Shown here piece by piece: positions 22,257 through 30,655 of a stretch of 64,000 bases of DNA. Source of the stretch: Micromonospora cabrerizensis (GTDB taxonomy: Bacteria; Actinomycetota; Actinomycetes; Mycobacteriales; Micromonosporaceae). A program made the translations under genes and the position numbers. Position 1 is the stretch's first letter, and each line of letters starts with the position of its first letter. Under the pieces are notes generated by a model that was not told the DNA's origin, ran no database searches, and worked only from the letters and a program-made list of their open reading frames with translations. Where the stretch lies: positions 62,001-126,000 of the forward strand of contig NZ_JAKKFI010000054.1 in NCBI RefSeq assembly GCF_022230955.1. Reading direction: 5' to 3'.

Positions 22257-23234
22257 ATGCCCGGACGTACCGTCGCCAAGCTGGCCACCGTGAGTGCCGT
22301 CGTCGCCGCCTCGGTGCTGGCCGTGGCACCCACCGCCCACGCCGACCTGGTTACCCACTGCATCGGCACCGGTGGTGCGGTGACTGTGCCCAACGACCTG
22401 TACGTGCCAGCGGGCGAGTCCTGCGCACTCACCGGCACCACGATCACCGGCAACGTCACCGTCGCCGCCGGCGGCAACCTGGTGGTGACCGGTGGGCGGG
22501 TCAGCGGCGAGGTACGCGTCTCCGCGGACGGTTACCTCGACGCCACCGACACCACAGTCGACGGCCAGGTGGTGCTCGCCGCCGGTGGCTACGGCATCTT
22601 CCTCTCCAACGCCCAGACCGGCACCGTGACCGTGCGGCCCAAGGGCAGCGCGACCATCGACAGCTTCCTGTTCGCCGAGGAGTCGACAGTCGCCGGGAAC
22701 GTCACGGTCGGCGCCGGTGAGGTCCGGCTCGACCGGGGCACCCAGGTGCAGCGCAATCTCAGCAGCACCGGCACCTACTACACCGACCTGCACGACTCGT
22801 TCGTCGACGGCACGCTGTCGGTGCTCAACAGCGCCACCGGCAGTGTCGTGTGCGGCAGCGCGGTGCGCGGCAGGGCCACCTTCGCCGGCAACCTGGGCGG
22901 CGTGCAGGTCGGCCCGAACGGCACGCTCGACAGCTGCGCCTCCGGTGGCTACTGGGGCGGGGACGTCAGCATCACCAGCACCACCGGTGGCGTCACCGTC
23001 GACGACAACATCATCAACGGTCAGCTGACGGTTACCGGCAACAACCCGGCGGCCCAGGTGGCCGCCAACAACCGGATCCGTGGCGGCGTGACCGGCGACC
23101 AGGCGGCCACGACCACCAACCGGGCAGCCCGGGTGGCCACCGCGGACCGGGTGGACGCCGCTGACCAGCGGGCCGAGGTCCGTCGGACCTCGGCGGTGCA
23201 GGAGGCTGCAGAGGCGGGCGCGGCGAAACTCTAG
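22257..23234 (+). CDS. Secreted beta-helix-like repeat protein of unknown function
   Basis: 325 residues from ATG 22257, with AGGGAG upstream; an earlier in-frame ATG at 22221 overlaps the previous stop but has no signal-like start. Sec signal (1-28, ending AHA). The body is short Gly/Val/Thr-rich strands in repeats such as GNVTVAAGGNLVVTGGRVSG and VDGQVVLAAGGYG, about 18-22 residues each, as in right-handed beta-helix or bactofilin-like folds. A charged Arg/Ala tail (about 285-325) ends it. Fourth gene of the redox cassette; perhaps a surface or scaffold protein. No family assigned. Confidence 0.8.
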   Translation: MPGRTVAKLATVSAVVAASVLAVAPTAHADLVTHCIGTGGAVTVPNDLYVPAGESCALTGTTITGNVTVAAGGNLVVTGGRVSGEVRVSADGYLDATDTTVDGQVVLAAGGYGIFLSNAQTGTVTVRPKGSATIDSFLFAEESTVAGNVTVGAGEVRLDRGTQVQRNLSSTGTYYTDLHDSFVDGTLSVLNSATGSVVCGSAVRGRATFAGNLGGVQVGPNGTLDSCASGGYWGGDVSITSTTGGVTVDDNIINGQLTVTGNNPAAQVAANNRIRGGVTGDQAATTTNRAARVATADRVDAADQRAEVRRTSAVQEAAEAGAAKL

Positions 23235-23325
23235 ACGGTTGGACCCTGACCGGTCTGGGGCTGCGGCGTGGCCCTCGGCCGTTGGTGACCGTCGGTCACC
23301 TCCGTCGGGGCGGATGCGGTAGTAG

Positions 23326-23369
23326 GCGGTATACCTCAGAGGCATAAATATGCCTCTGAGGTATACCGC
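23326..23369. repeat. Perfect 21-bp inverted repeat with 2-nt centre
   Basis: Arms 23326-23346 and 23349-23369 are exact reverse complements around AA. Each arm contains a smaller CCTC-A-GAGG palindrome and the flanks GTATAC. Much more AT-rich than its surroundings and 92 bases downstream of the beta-helix gene, between convergent genes. Could be a terminator, a regulator site, or the trace of a mobile element. Confidence 0.85.
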
Positions 23370-23416
23370 TCAACAAGACATCACGAGGGCACGGCGCACA
23401 GCGGGGTCGCGCTCGT

Positions 23417-23457
23417 GCAGCGGCCGGTCACCCCGAACGGGGGTGACCGGCCGCTGC
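23417..23457. terminator. Terminator between convergent genes
   Basis: A perfect 18-bp stem, GCAGCGGCCGGTCACCCC (23417-23434) with 23440-23457, and a 5-nt loop. It lies 18 bases beyond the stop of the minus-strand DUF1996 gene. Confidence 0.85.
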
Positions 23458-23475
23458 CGTGGTGCCGCGTCGGCC

Positions 23476-24612
23476 CTAGAAGTTACCGGCCGAGTTGCAC
23501 TTCACGCCCTGGTCGAGGCAGTTGCGCACCCGTGCGGCCAGTGCCTCGTCCTTCCACGCGTTGAAGAAGTCCGCGTGCATGGAGAACGACGTGCCGGACG
23601 CGAGGGTGATGCCGTCCGTGTTCGCGCTCAACGGGTACGAGATCACGAACGACACCGAGGGGACCGGCACCGGGTGGCTCTTCGGGCAGGCCCCGGTGTG
23701 GTCACCGTTGGCCATGTGCGCCTTGTGGTCCGGGCTGTCCAGGTGCTTGCCGTCCCAGCAGTCCGGGAAGGTGATCTGCCGGACGATGTTCGCGGTCTTG
23801 GCGCAGACCGGGAAGGTCTTGTCGGCGCTGCGGCCGATCTCGCCGCCGATGCCGGCGCACCAGAAGTGGTTGCCCTGCTTGTCCGGGGTGTCGACCTGGT
23901 TCTTCGCGTTCCCGGTGATCATGCGCAGGCCGAACGGGAACGGCTGGGTCCTGCTCGGGTCCTTCAGCCGGGAACCGTAGTAGACCGTCACCTCCGTCGG
24001 GTCCACGACCTTGCCGTTCTGGTACATCGTCGGCACCCAGTAGGCGGACTGGTCGTCCGGCGAGTTGCAGGTGGTGGCCTTCGACGCCCGCAGCGATTCG
24101 GCGGTCGAGTTGGCGTCGGTCGACCGGTTGCCCCAGAACGTGTGGTTGTGTGAGCCGCCGACCAGCTTGGGCAGCACGATCGGGTCGTCGCTGTTGTGGT
24201 GGCTGGTCTTGCAGCCGACGTTGAACTCGGGGACCTTGACCGGGTTGCCGGTCACCGGCTTGGGCTTGCGCGCGAAGAACGCCTTCGTCGCCGCTGCCTG
24301 CGCGGCGGCGTCGATGGTGATCCAGCCCCCGGACGCGGTGGGCGGGGCGGTGCTGGTCGACGGGGTGGCCGGCTTGCCCGGGGTGGACGGCGTCGCGGAC
24401 GTGCCCGGGGCGCTCGGCGTGGCCGACGGGTCGGCCCCGGCGGTGCCCGTCGGCGCCTCAGGGCCGGACGAGCCGATGCCGGTGTCGGCGGATGGGCCGG
24501 ACGCGCCGGGAGTGCCCGGAGCCTCCTTGCATCCGCCGGCGAACGCCAGGCCCACCACCAGCAGGGCGGTGACGGAACGACGGTGTAGAGGGGTGGATCG
24601 CAGATTTATCAA
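23476..24612 (-). CDS. DUF1996-domain secreted lipoprotein
   Basis: 378 residues from a TTG at 24612 with GGAAGAAAGG upstream. Lipobox FAGGC; then a Ser/Thr/Pro/Ala-rich linker (about 30-95) that would span the wall, and a DUF1996 domain (about 125-365) with hallmark segments HNHTFWGN, PDCWDGKHLDSPDH, CPKSHPVPVPSVSF and HADFFNAW. DUF1996 is shared with fungal secreted proteins and has conserved His, Asp and Cys suggestive of metal binding or hydrolase activity, but function is not established. Monocistronic. Confidence 0.88.
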   Translation of the reverse strand: MINLRSTPLHRRSVTALLVVGLAFAGGCKEAPGTPGASGPSADTGIGSSGPEAPTGTAGADPSATPSAPGTSATPSTPGKPATPSTSTAPPTASGGWITIDAAAQAAATKAFFARKPKPVTGNPVKVPEFNVGCKTSHHNSDDPIVLPKLVGGSHNHTFWGNRSTDANSTAESLRASKATTCNSPDDQSAYWVPTMYQNGKVVDPTEVTVYYGSRLKDPSRTQPFPFGLRMITGNAKNQVDTPDKQGNHFWCAGIGGEIGRSADKTFPVCAKTANIVRQITFPDCWDGKHLDSPDHKAHMANGDHTGACPKSHPVPVPSVSFVISYPLSANTDGITLASGTSFSMHADFFNAWKDEALAARVRNCLDQGVKCNSAGNF

Positions 24613-24988
24613 GGGGGGCGCACCTTTCTTCCGAGAACGAAGAGTACGAGTCGCCCACCTCTTGGTTCACAACTGCAACGATTAATTCTCCCTTAAATAT
24701 CGCTCAGCAGTTGCCTTGATCTCAATTCCTAAATTTTTTTCAAAAAACTGTAATCGGCGACTGTGGCGCGACTCCACTCTCTTCAGTGGCCTGCCGAGCG
24801 AGGCGCCGCGACGTCTCGCTGGCTGGACAGCCCGTCCACCGGTGGCCCGGGTTCCGGACGGGACATGCCACCGCGGCGACGAACGGCTCCTCCCACGTTT
24901 GCCTCGTGATTCAGCGAAACAGCGCAGGGCGCGTGCCGGCGCGGAGAGAATTGCGGCTACGCAAAAAACGAGAGCCGGGGGACGTTCG
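24613..24988. other. AT-rich divergent intergenic region
   Basis: No gene. Between two divergent lipoprotein genes. Bases 24665-24765 are strikingly AT-rich for this genome, with AAATTTTTTTCAAAAAACT at 24732-24750 and ATTAATTCTCCCTTAAATAT at 24681-24700. It likely holds both promoters and may bind a nucleoid protein such as Lsr2. Confidence 0.5.
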
Positions 24989-26245
24989 ATGGGGTTACGA
25001 AGGCGAATGGCGCTCGTGGTGGTGACCGTCGCGGCGGCACCCCTGGCCGTCGGCGGCTGCACCGCCGAGCGGGAGCCCGCCGCCCGGCCCGCCGTGCGTG
25101 AGGTGGCAGCGCCGGAGCTGACCCTCACGCCCGCCGACCGATCCCGGAACGTGCCGGTCAGCGCCGAGGTCGCGGCGCTCGTCAGAGGCGGGACGATCAC
25201 CGCCGTGCGCATCGCCGACGACAAGGGCACGCCGGTCAGGGCGGTGCCACGGGAGGACGGCTCGACCTGGGTGCCGAGCGTCCCGTTGCAACCGCAGCGC
25301 ACCTACACGGCCGAGGTGACCGCCACCGGCGACTCCGGCCGGACCACCACCGGCACGACGACCTTCACCACCATGCCGGCGTCGACGAAACCGCAGGTGA
25401 CCAGCACGCTGTATTTCGCCGACAAACGGACCTACGGCACGGCCATGCCGGTCACCCTCGCATTCGATCCGCCCATTTCCAGAGCGGACCGTGCTGATGT
25501 GCAACGTCGCTTGTTCGTCACCACGAGCCCACCGCAGCCGGGTGTCTGGTCCTGGTTGGACGACGGCAGTCAGGTCTACTACCGAGCCCCGGACTTCTGG
25601 CGGCCGGGCACGACCATCAGCGTCCGGGCCGGCTTGCAGGGTCTGCCGATCGGCCGGAACCGGGTCGGAGACGTCGACCGCACCGCGACGTCCAGGATCG
25701 GGCGGCAGGTGGCGATCGAGGTCGACAACGCCACCAAGCAGATGCGTGTCCTGCGCGACGGCAAGCTGATCCGCAGGATCCCGGTCAGCCTCGGCAAGCC
25801 GAGCACACCGACCTCCAGCGGCAAGATGGTGATCATGGAGAAGCACCAGCGCACGACCTTCGACACCCGCGGTGAGCCGAACGGTGGTTACGTGGTGAAC
25901 GTCCAGGACGCGCAGCGGCTGACCTGGGGCGGCGAGTTCATCCACGGAGCGCCCTGGTCGGTGTCGGATCAGGGACACCGCAACGTGTCGCACGGCTGCA
26001 CCAACGTCTCCGCGGCCGCCGCCGACTGGCTGATGGGCGTCACCCAGGTCGGTGATCTGGTCACCTTCACCGGCACCGAGGTCCGGCTGCAACCGGGCAA
26101 CGGCTGGACGGCCTGGAACACCAGTTGGGAGCAGTTCGTCCAGGGCAGCGCCCTGCCGATACCCGCAAGTCTTCGACCGGCGCCGCACGCGGACACGGTC
26201 AGCGGCGGCTCGCCGACGCCGGGCCCCTCCGCCTCCGGCGGCTGA
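24989..26245 (+). CDS. L,D-transpeptidase lipoprotein with Ig-like domains (LdtMt2 type)
   Basis: 418 residues from ATG 24989, after CGGGGGA; the frame is open to 24716 but only this start gives a signal peptide. Lipobox VGGC (Cys24). Two Ig-like domains (about 40-135 and 140-235) precede a YkuD catalytic domain (about 240-370) with HGAPWSVSDQGHRNVSHGC; Cys337 in SHGCTNVS is the nucleophile. A C-terminal helix/tail (about 375-418) completes the LdtMt2-like layout. It forms 3-3 cross-links in peptidoglycan. Confidence 0.95.
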   Translation: MGLRRRMALVVVTVAAAPLAVGGCTAEREPAARPAVREVAAPELTLTPADRSRNVPVSAEVAALVRGGTITAVRIADDKGTPVRAVPREDGSTWVPSVPLQPQRTYTAEVTATGDSGRTTTGTTTFTTMPASTKPQVTSTLYFADKRTYGTAMPVTLAFDPPISRADRADVQRRLFVTTSPPQPGVWSWLDDGSQVYYRAPDFWRPGTTISVRAGLQGLPIGRNRVGDVDRTATSRIGRQVAIEVDNATKQMRVLRDGKLIRRIPVSLGKPSTPTSSGKMVIMEKHQRTTFDTRGEPNGGYVVNVQDAQRLTWGGEFIHGAPWSVSDQGHRNVSHGCTNVSAAAADWLMGVTQVGDLVTFTGTEVRLQPGNGWTAWNTSWEQFVQGSALPIPASLRPAPHADTVSGGSPTPGPSASGG

Positions 26246-26302
26246 CCCGCCAGGGTCCCGACCGGCTCAACGCGCTTGTCTCACGTCCCTACCCTCCGGG
26301 GC

Positions 26303-26755
26303 ATGACGTACGAGCCGATGATGGTTCCCAGCCCGAAGCCCAACCGCACGACTCGTACCGTCCTGATCGTCGTCGCCGTGCTGCTGACGGTGTGCTGCGT
26401 GGTCGGCGTCTGCGGCGGGTTCTGGTTCTACCGCAGCGTCAAGGACGCCGTCGAACCGGCCCGGACGGCGACGGCGGCGTACATCGACGACGTGCGGGCC
26501 GGCAACTACCCTGGCGCGTACGCGCGGTTGTGCGGGGAGTTGCGCGAGACCATGACGCAGGCCGATTTCGCCCGGATCCAGGCAGCCCAGTTGACGATCG
26601 GCAGTTACGAGATCGTCGGTGTGTACGTCAACAACTCCAACGGGCGGGTCACCGGGACCGCGACGGTCGAGATGGTCCAGCAGGCCACCGGTGCGCGGAT
26701 GACGCAGACCATGTTCCTGGTCAAGGAGGACGGCGAGTGGCGCGTCTGCCAGTGA
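26303..26755 (+). CDS. Small single-pass membrane protein (DUF4878-like fold)
   Basis: 150 residues from ATG 26303. A short Pro-rich cytoplasmic N-terminus, one TM helix (about 19-43, VLIVVAVLLTVCCVVGVCGG), then an extracytoplasmic domain beginning PARTATAAYIDDVRAGNYPGAYARLC with the helix-sheet pattern of NTF2-like DUF4878 lumenal domains. Role unknown. It follows the L,D-transpeptidase by 57 bases on the same strand and could be co-transcribed with it. Confidence 0.75.
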   Translation: MTYEPMMVPSPKPNRTTRTVLIVVAVLLTVCCVVGVCGGFWFYRSVKDAVEPARTATAAYIDDVRAGNYPGAYARLCGELRETMTQADFARIQAAQLTIGSYEIVGVYVNNSNGRVTGTATVEMVQQATGARMTQTMFLVKEDGEWRVCQ

Positions 26756-26851
26756 GCGGCGCGACGACCCGGCCGCGGGGCGGGACGCGTCGTGCTGGAG
26801 CCGGCCCTCCGGGTCGGGCTGAAGTGACCTGCCATCGGCCCGCCGAGTCGG

Positions 26852-27946
26852 TCAGGCCGGGGCGAGTTCCGGAACGCCGTAGTGCTGGTCGAGGACCTGC
26901 ATGGCGGCGCCCGCGGCGATGACGTCCGCGCCGAGGCTGGACAGGGCCACCTTCGTGGTGAGCCAGTCCGCGCGTCGGGCGTCGGCCTGGACGGCCTCGA
27001 CGACCGCCGCGAGATAGGCCTGCGGGTTCCGGAGGAGATCCGCGCCCGCCAGCACCACGTGGGCGAGGTCGAGTGTCTGGAGCAGGTTGACCACGCCCAC
27101 CGCCACGACGCGGGCGGCCCGGTCGATGTCTCCGGCGTCGGCGGCCTGGTTGTGCACGATCTCCAGGCATCCGTGGCGACCGCAGACGCAGCGGGGCCCG
27201 TTCAGGTCGACGACCGTGTGGCCGAATTCGCCCGCGTTGGTGTGCGCGCCCCGGTGTGCCGTGCCGCCCAGCCAGAAGCCGCCACCGATGCCGGACTCGA
27301 TCATGATGAGTGCCGCGTCGCCGAACGTGGCCCCGTGCCGCCAGGCCTCGGCCGTGATCCCCGCGGTGACGTCCTTGTCGAGGTGGACGGGCAGGCCGAG
27401 GTGTTTCTCGGCGATCTCGCGCAGCGGTACGTCGTGCCAGTGCCGCAGGCCGTGGGCGTCCCGGACCAGGCCGTGGGCGTGGTCCAGTGGGCCGATCATG
27501 CCGATGCCCACCCCGGTGAGCCGGCCCCGGACGTCGCTGCTGCTCGTCATCGCGTCGATGCCGACAGCCAGGGCGTCGAGGAGTTGCTCCGGGGTGAAGT
27601 CGCCGGGTAGGGGGCTGACCGCCGAGTGGTGCACGGTGCCGGCCAGGTCGACCAGGACCAGCCGCAGGGTGCGCCGGGCCACGTGCGCGCCGATCGCGTA
27701 CCGGCTGTCGGGGACGAGTTCGTAGACGACCGCGGGTTTGCCGATGCCCGTACGACGCACTCCGGCGGGACGGATCAGGCCGTCGGCGGTCAGGCGGGCG
27801 ACGACCTTGGAGACCGCCTGCGGTGTCAGGCCGGTGGCCTCGACCACGGTCGAGCGCTCGAACGTCCGCGCGGTGCGCCCCAGTGCCATGACCCGGGCCT
27901 GATTGTAGCCACGCAGGAACCTCACGTCCGCCGTGATGCGAGTCAT
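26852..27946 (-). CDS. ROK-family transcriptional repressor
   Basis: 364 residues. N-terminal winged helix (about 20-75; TGLTPQAVSKVVARL), then a sugar kinase-like ROK domain with the zinc motif CVCGRHGCLE (about 233-242) and GIGGGFWLGG. Such proteins repress sugar or transport genes and respond to a sugar ligand. Divergent from an MFS transporter with only 41 bases between starts and a palindrome in the gap, so it most likely controls itself and that transporter. Confidence 0.93.
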   Translation of the reverse strand: MTRITADVRFLRGYNQARVMALGRTARTFERSTVVEATGLTPQAVSKVVARLTADGLIRPAGVRRTGIGKPAVVYELVPDSRYAIGAHVARRTLRLVLVDLAGTVHHSAVSPLPGDFTPEQLLDALAVGIDAMTSSSDVRGRLTGVGIGMIGPLDHAHGLVRDAHGLRHWHDVPLREIAEKHLGLPVHLDKDVTAGITAEAWRHGATFGDAALIMIESGIGGGFWLGGTAHRGAHTNAGEFGHTVVDLNGPRCVCGRHGCLEIVHNQAADAGDIDRAARVVAVGVVNLLQTLDLAHVVLAGADLLRNPQAYLAAVVEAVQADARRADWLTTKVALSSLGADVIAAGAAMQVLDQHYGVPELAPA

Positions 27947-27957
27947 CTCACCACCCT

Positions 27958-27980
27958 ATTACGCAACGCTGTTGCTAAAT
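27958..27980. promoter_or_regulatory. Putative ROK repressor operator
   Basis: Imperfect 23-bp palindrome ATTACGCAAC-GCT-GTTGCTAAAT, eight of ten arm positions symmetric, with a perfect core GCAAC-GCT-GTTGC at 27963-27975. It occupies the whole shared promoter gap. Confidence 0.65.
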
Positions 27981-27987
27981 TTTCTCG

Positions 27988-29214
27988 GTGATCGAGTTGA
28001 GCAGAGGTCGACGGGTGGCGGCGTTGGTCGCGCTGGCACTGGGTGGCGTCGCGATCGGCCTGACCGAGTTCGCGGCGATGGGCCTGCTGCCCGACATCGC
28101 GCGCGGCCTGCTCCCGCAGGAGTACGCCCGGTCGTCCTCGGACGCCGTCGCTCGCGCCGGCTGGACGATCACCGCCTACGCCCTCGGCGTGGTCGTGGGC
28201 GCGCCCCTGATCGCCGCGCTGAGTGCCCGCCTGCCCCGCAAGAAGCTCGTGCTCGGGCTGCTGGCGCTCTTCGCCGTCGGCACGGTCGCCTCCGCGGTCG
28301 CCCCCACCTTCGACCTGGTGCTGGTGGCCCGGTTCGCGGCGGCGTTGCCGCACGGCGCGTACTTCGGAGCGGCCGGCCTGCTCGCGGCGACCCTGATGGG
28401 CCCCGGCAACGAGGCCCGCGGCTTCGCCATCGTGCTCAGCGGCCTGACCGTGAGCAACGTGGTCGGCGTACCCCTCATCACGCGGCTCGGGCAGGTGGCC
28501 GACTGGCGCGTCGCGTACCTGGTCATCGCCGGTGTCTTCCTGCTCACGCTGCTGGCGGTGCTGGCGGTCGTGCCGGAGGTCACCGCGGCGGTCGACGGCT
28601 CGCCGGCCGCCCAGCTCAGGGCCCTGCGGACCTCGCAGGTCTGGCTCGTCGCCGCGACGGGGGCGGTCGGGTTCGCCGGGTTCTTCGCGGTCAACACCTA
28701 CATCGCCCCCGTCACCACCGACGTGGCCGGCCTCTCGACCACGACGGTGCCGTGGGTCCTGGTCGCGGTGGGGCTCGGCATGACCGTGGGAAACGCTCTG
28801 GGTGGCTGGTTCGCCGACCGCGACCTGAAGCGGAGCATGATCATCGGCTTCGTCGCGATGACCGTGAGCATCGCCGCGTTCAGCCTCGTCGCGTCGACCC
28901 GCGTCGGCCTGTTCGTCGGCGCGTTCCTGGTCGGCGCCACCAGCCTCTATCTCGGGCCGGTCCTCCAGGCACGCCTGATTACGGTCGCCCCCCGAGCGCA
29001 GATGATGGGCGCGGCGCTCAACCAGTCCGCCATGAACATCGCGAACAGTCTGGGCGCGGCCCTGGGCAGCGTCGCCATCGCCGCCGGGCTCGGTTACCTC
29101 GCGCCGGCCCGGGTGGGCGTCGTCCTGGCCATCGTCGGGCTGGCCCTGGGGATGATCAGTTTCGCCGTCGGACGCCGTACGCGTGAGCGGGTCCCGGCCA
29201 CCGTCGGGAGCTGA
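27988..29214 (+). CDS. Major facilitator superfamily transporter (AraJ/CmlR-like, 12 TM)
   Basis: 408 residues from GTG 27988. Twelve hydrophobic segments; motif A-like LSARLPRKK between TM2 and TM3, and NxxGxxLG-type packing (NIANSLGAALGSVAIAAG) in the second half. Close in layout to arabinose/drug efflux permeases of the DHA1 group. Control by the divergent ROK repressor argues for a sugar or sugar-like substrate, but an antibiotic is equally possible. Ends 26 bases from the convergent lipase gene. Confidence 0.9.
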   Translation: MIELSRGRRVAALVALALGGVAIGLTEFAAMGLLPDIARGLLPQEYARSSSDAVARAGWTITAYALGVVVGAPLIAALSARLPRKKLVLGLLALFAVGTVASAVAPTFDLVLVARFAAALPHGAYFGAAGLLAATLMGPGNEARGFAIVLSGLTVSNVVGVPLITRLGQVADWRVAYLVIAGVFLLTLLAVLAVVPEVTAAVDGSPAAQLRALRTSQVWLVAATGAVGFAGFFAVNTYIAPVTTDVAGLSTTTVPWVLVAVGLGMTVGNALGGWFADRDLKRSMIIGFVAMTVSIAAFSLVASTRVGLFVGAFLVGATSLYLGPVLQARLITVAPRAQMMGAALNQSAMNIANSLGAALGSVAIAAGLGYLAPARVGVVLAIVGLALGMISFAVGRRTRERVPATVGS

Positions 29215-29240
29215 CGGGGCCGGGCCGCCCGCGGTCGGGG

Positions 29241-30563
29241 TCAGAAGTCGTCGACGCTGACCGTCACGCGATGGGCACTCGATCTCCAGTTCGGCAGGTT
29301 GATCACGTCGTACCCGCCGCCGCGTTGACCCACGGTGATCCGCACCAGGCCGAGGTGCGCCGGTGTTGACGGGATGAACAGGTCCACGCCCGTGATGAAG
29401 GTCTGGCTGAAGAACTCCGGCAGGGGCGCGGTCAGATCGGTCACGCCGTCGCTGGCGTCGTCGAACGCGAAGATCGCGATCGTCCGCTTGGTCCGTGGCG
29501 TGTTCGCCGCGTTCAGGACGTCCCTGCCGTTGATCCAGAGGTGGTCGCCGGCTTCGCCCTGGTCGCCCCACCACTCCTTCTGGCGTTGGATCGTCAGCGC
29601 CGTGTGCCGGTCGCTGGTGTCCACCAGCGCGCCCAGCCCCTCGCCCGGCACGCTGGTCGCCAGTCGGACGAACGAGTCCGAGCGGAGGAACGGCTGGGAG
29701 TAGAAGTGGTGCGTCGGCGCGCCGGGGCGCACGATCGCGAACTCGTAGCGGGCCGTGGCGAGCACCGGGACGGGACCGAACGCGCCGTCGCCACTCAGGG
29801 GCAGCCGATGTGTGGGTCGGTCGGACAGTCGACCGCCGGTCAGGGAGTTGACCGGGTAGACCTCCAGGGTCGCGTCGGTGACGCCGACGTTGCTCGGGAA
29901 GAGCACCGCGCGACCGGAGACCCGGGCCGTGCCGAAGAGCTGCGGCACGATCCGCGTCGTGTGTGGCACGCGACCCTGGAGGAATCGGAAGATCTCGCCG
30001 AACGACTCCGGTGACGACACGGTCTGCGTGTGGGACTGGTCGGGGAGGTGGACGTTCGTGGCACCGACCACGGCACGGGCCGGGTCGCCCTCACCCCAGA
30101 TGGCGAGCGTGGGCACACCGCCCGGCGGGGACGTCGCGGTGCGCCCGTCCAGGTTGACGTAGTGCGCGACCCGGGCGGCACGCGCCGGTGAGCTGTTGAG
30201 GTAACCCTGCATGACGAAGGTGCCCAGGGAGTGCGCGAGCAGGTCGACCCGGTCCGCGCCGGTCGTCGCCAGCAGGCGGGAGATCCGCGTGTCGAGCCCC
30301 GCGTACACCTGGGGCAGGATCGTCGCGATGTTCGGTGAGTCGTACTCGTGGGCCTCGATGATGTCGATCGGGTAGCCGTTGCTGGCGAGACGTTTGGCCT
30401 GGGTCTGGAACTGCGAGGCCGACCCGGCGCTGCCGTGCACGAAGATCACTGGGCGGTACGTCGGCGTGGCGGCGGCGTGGGCGGCGCGCGGTACGGGGGC
30501 GACGGACAGGCCGGCGGCGAGCGCGACCCCGGCCACCATGGAGAGCAGTCTCCGGTGAGACAT
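29241..30563 (-). CDS. Secreted alpha/beta-hydrolase, lipase-like, with C-terminal beta domain
   Basis: 440 residues from ATG 30563, nine bases after GGAGGT; ATG 30569 is only three bases away from it. Sec signal (1-32). The catalytic domain has oxyanion segment VIFVHGSAGSASQFQ and nucleophile elbow AHSLG (Ser at about 117). A second half (about 210-440) is beta-rich with no known motif beyond resemblance to C-terminal domains of actinobacterial secreted lipases. Should hydrolyse esters outside the cell. Confidence 0.88.
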   Translation of the reverse strand: MSHRRLLSMVAGVALAAGLSVAPVPRAAHAAATPTYRPVIFVHGSAGSASQFQTQAKRLASNGYPIDIIEAHEYDSPNIATILPQVYAGLDTRISRLLATTGADRVDLLAHSLGTFVMQGYLNSSPARAARVAHYVNLDGRTATSPPGGVPTLAIWGEGDPARAVVGATNVHLPDQSHTQTVSSPESFGEIFRFLQGRVPHTTRIVPQLFGTARVSGRAVLFPSNVGVTDATLEVYPVNSLTGGRLSDRPTHRLPLSGDGAFGPVPVLATARYEFAIVRPGAPTHHFYSQPFLRSDSFVRLATSVPGEGLGALVDTSDRHTALTIQRQKEWWGDQGEAGDHLWINGRDVLNAANTPRTKRTIAIFAFDDASDGVTDLTAPLPEFFSQTFITGVDLFIPSTPAHLGLVRITVGQRGGGYDVINLPNWRSSAHRVTVSVDDF

Positions 30564-30655
30564 CTGCATTGGACCTCCACCGTGAGGGACGAAGTATTTG
30601 CACTGCGAGCGCAAGTATCGTGTCAGGGTGAGGCGTGCGGGTCTACACCCTCGGC

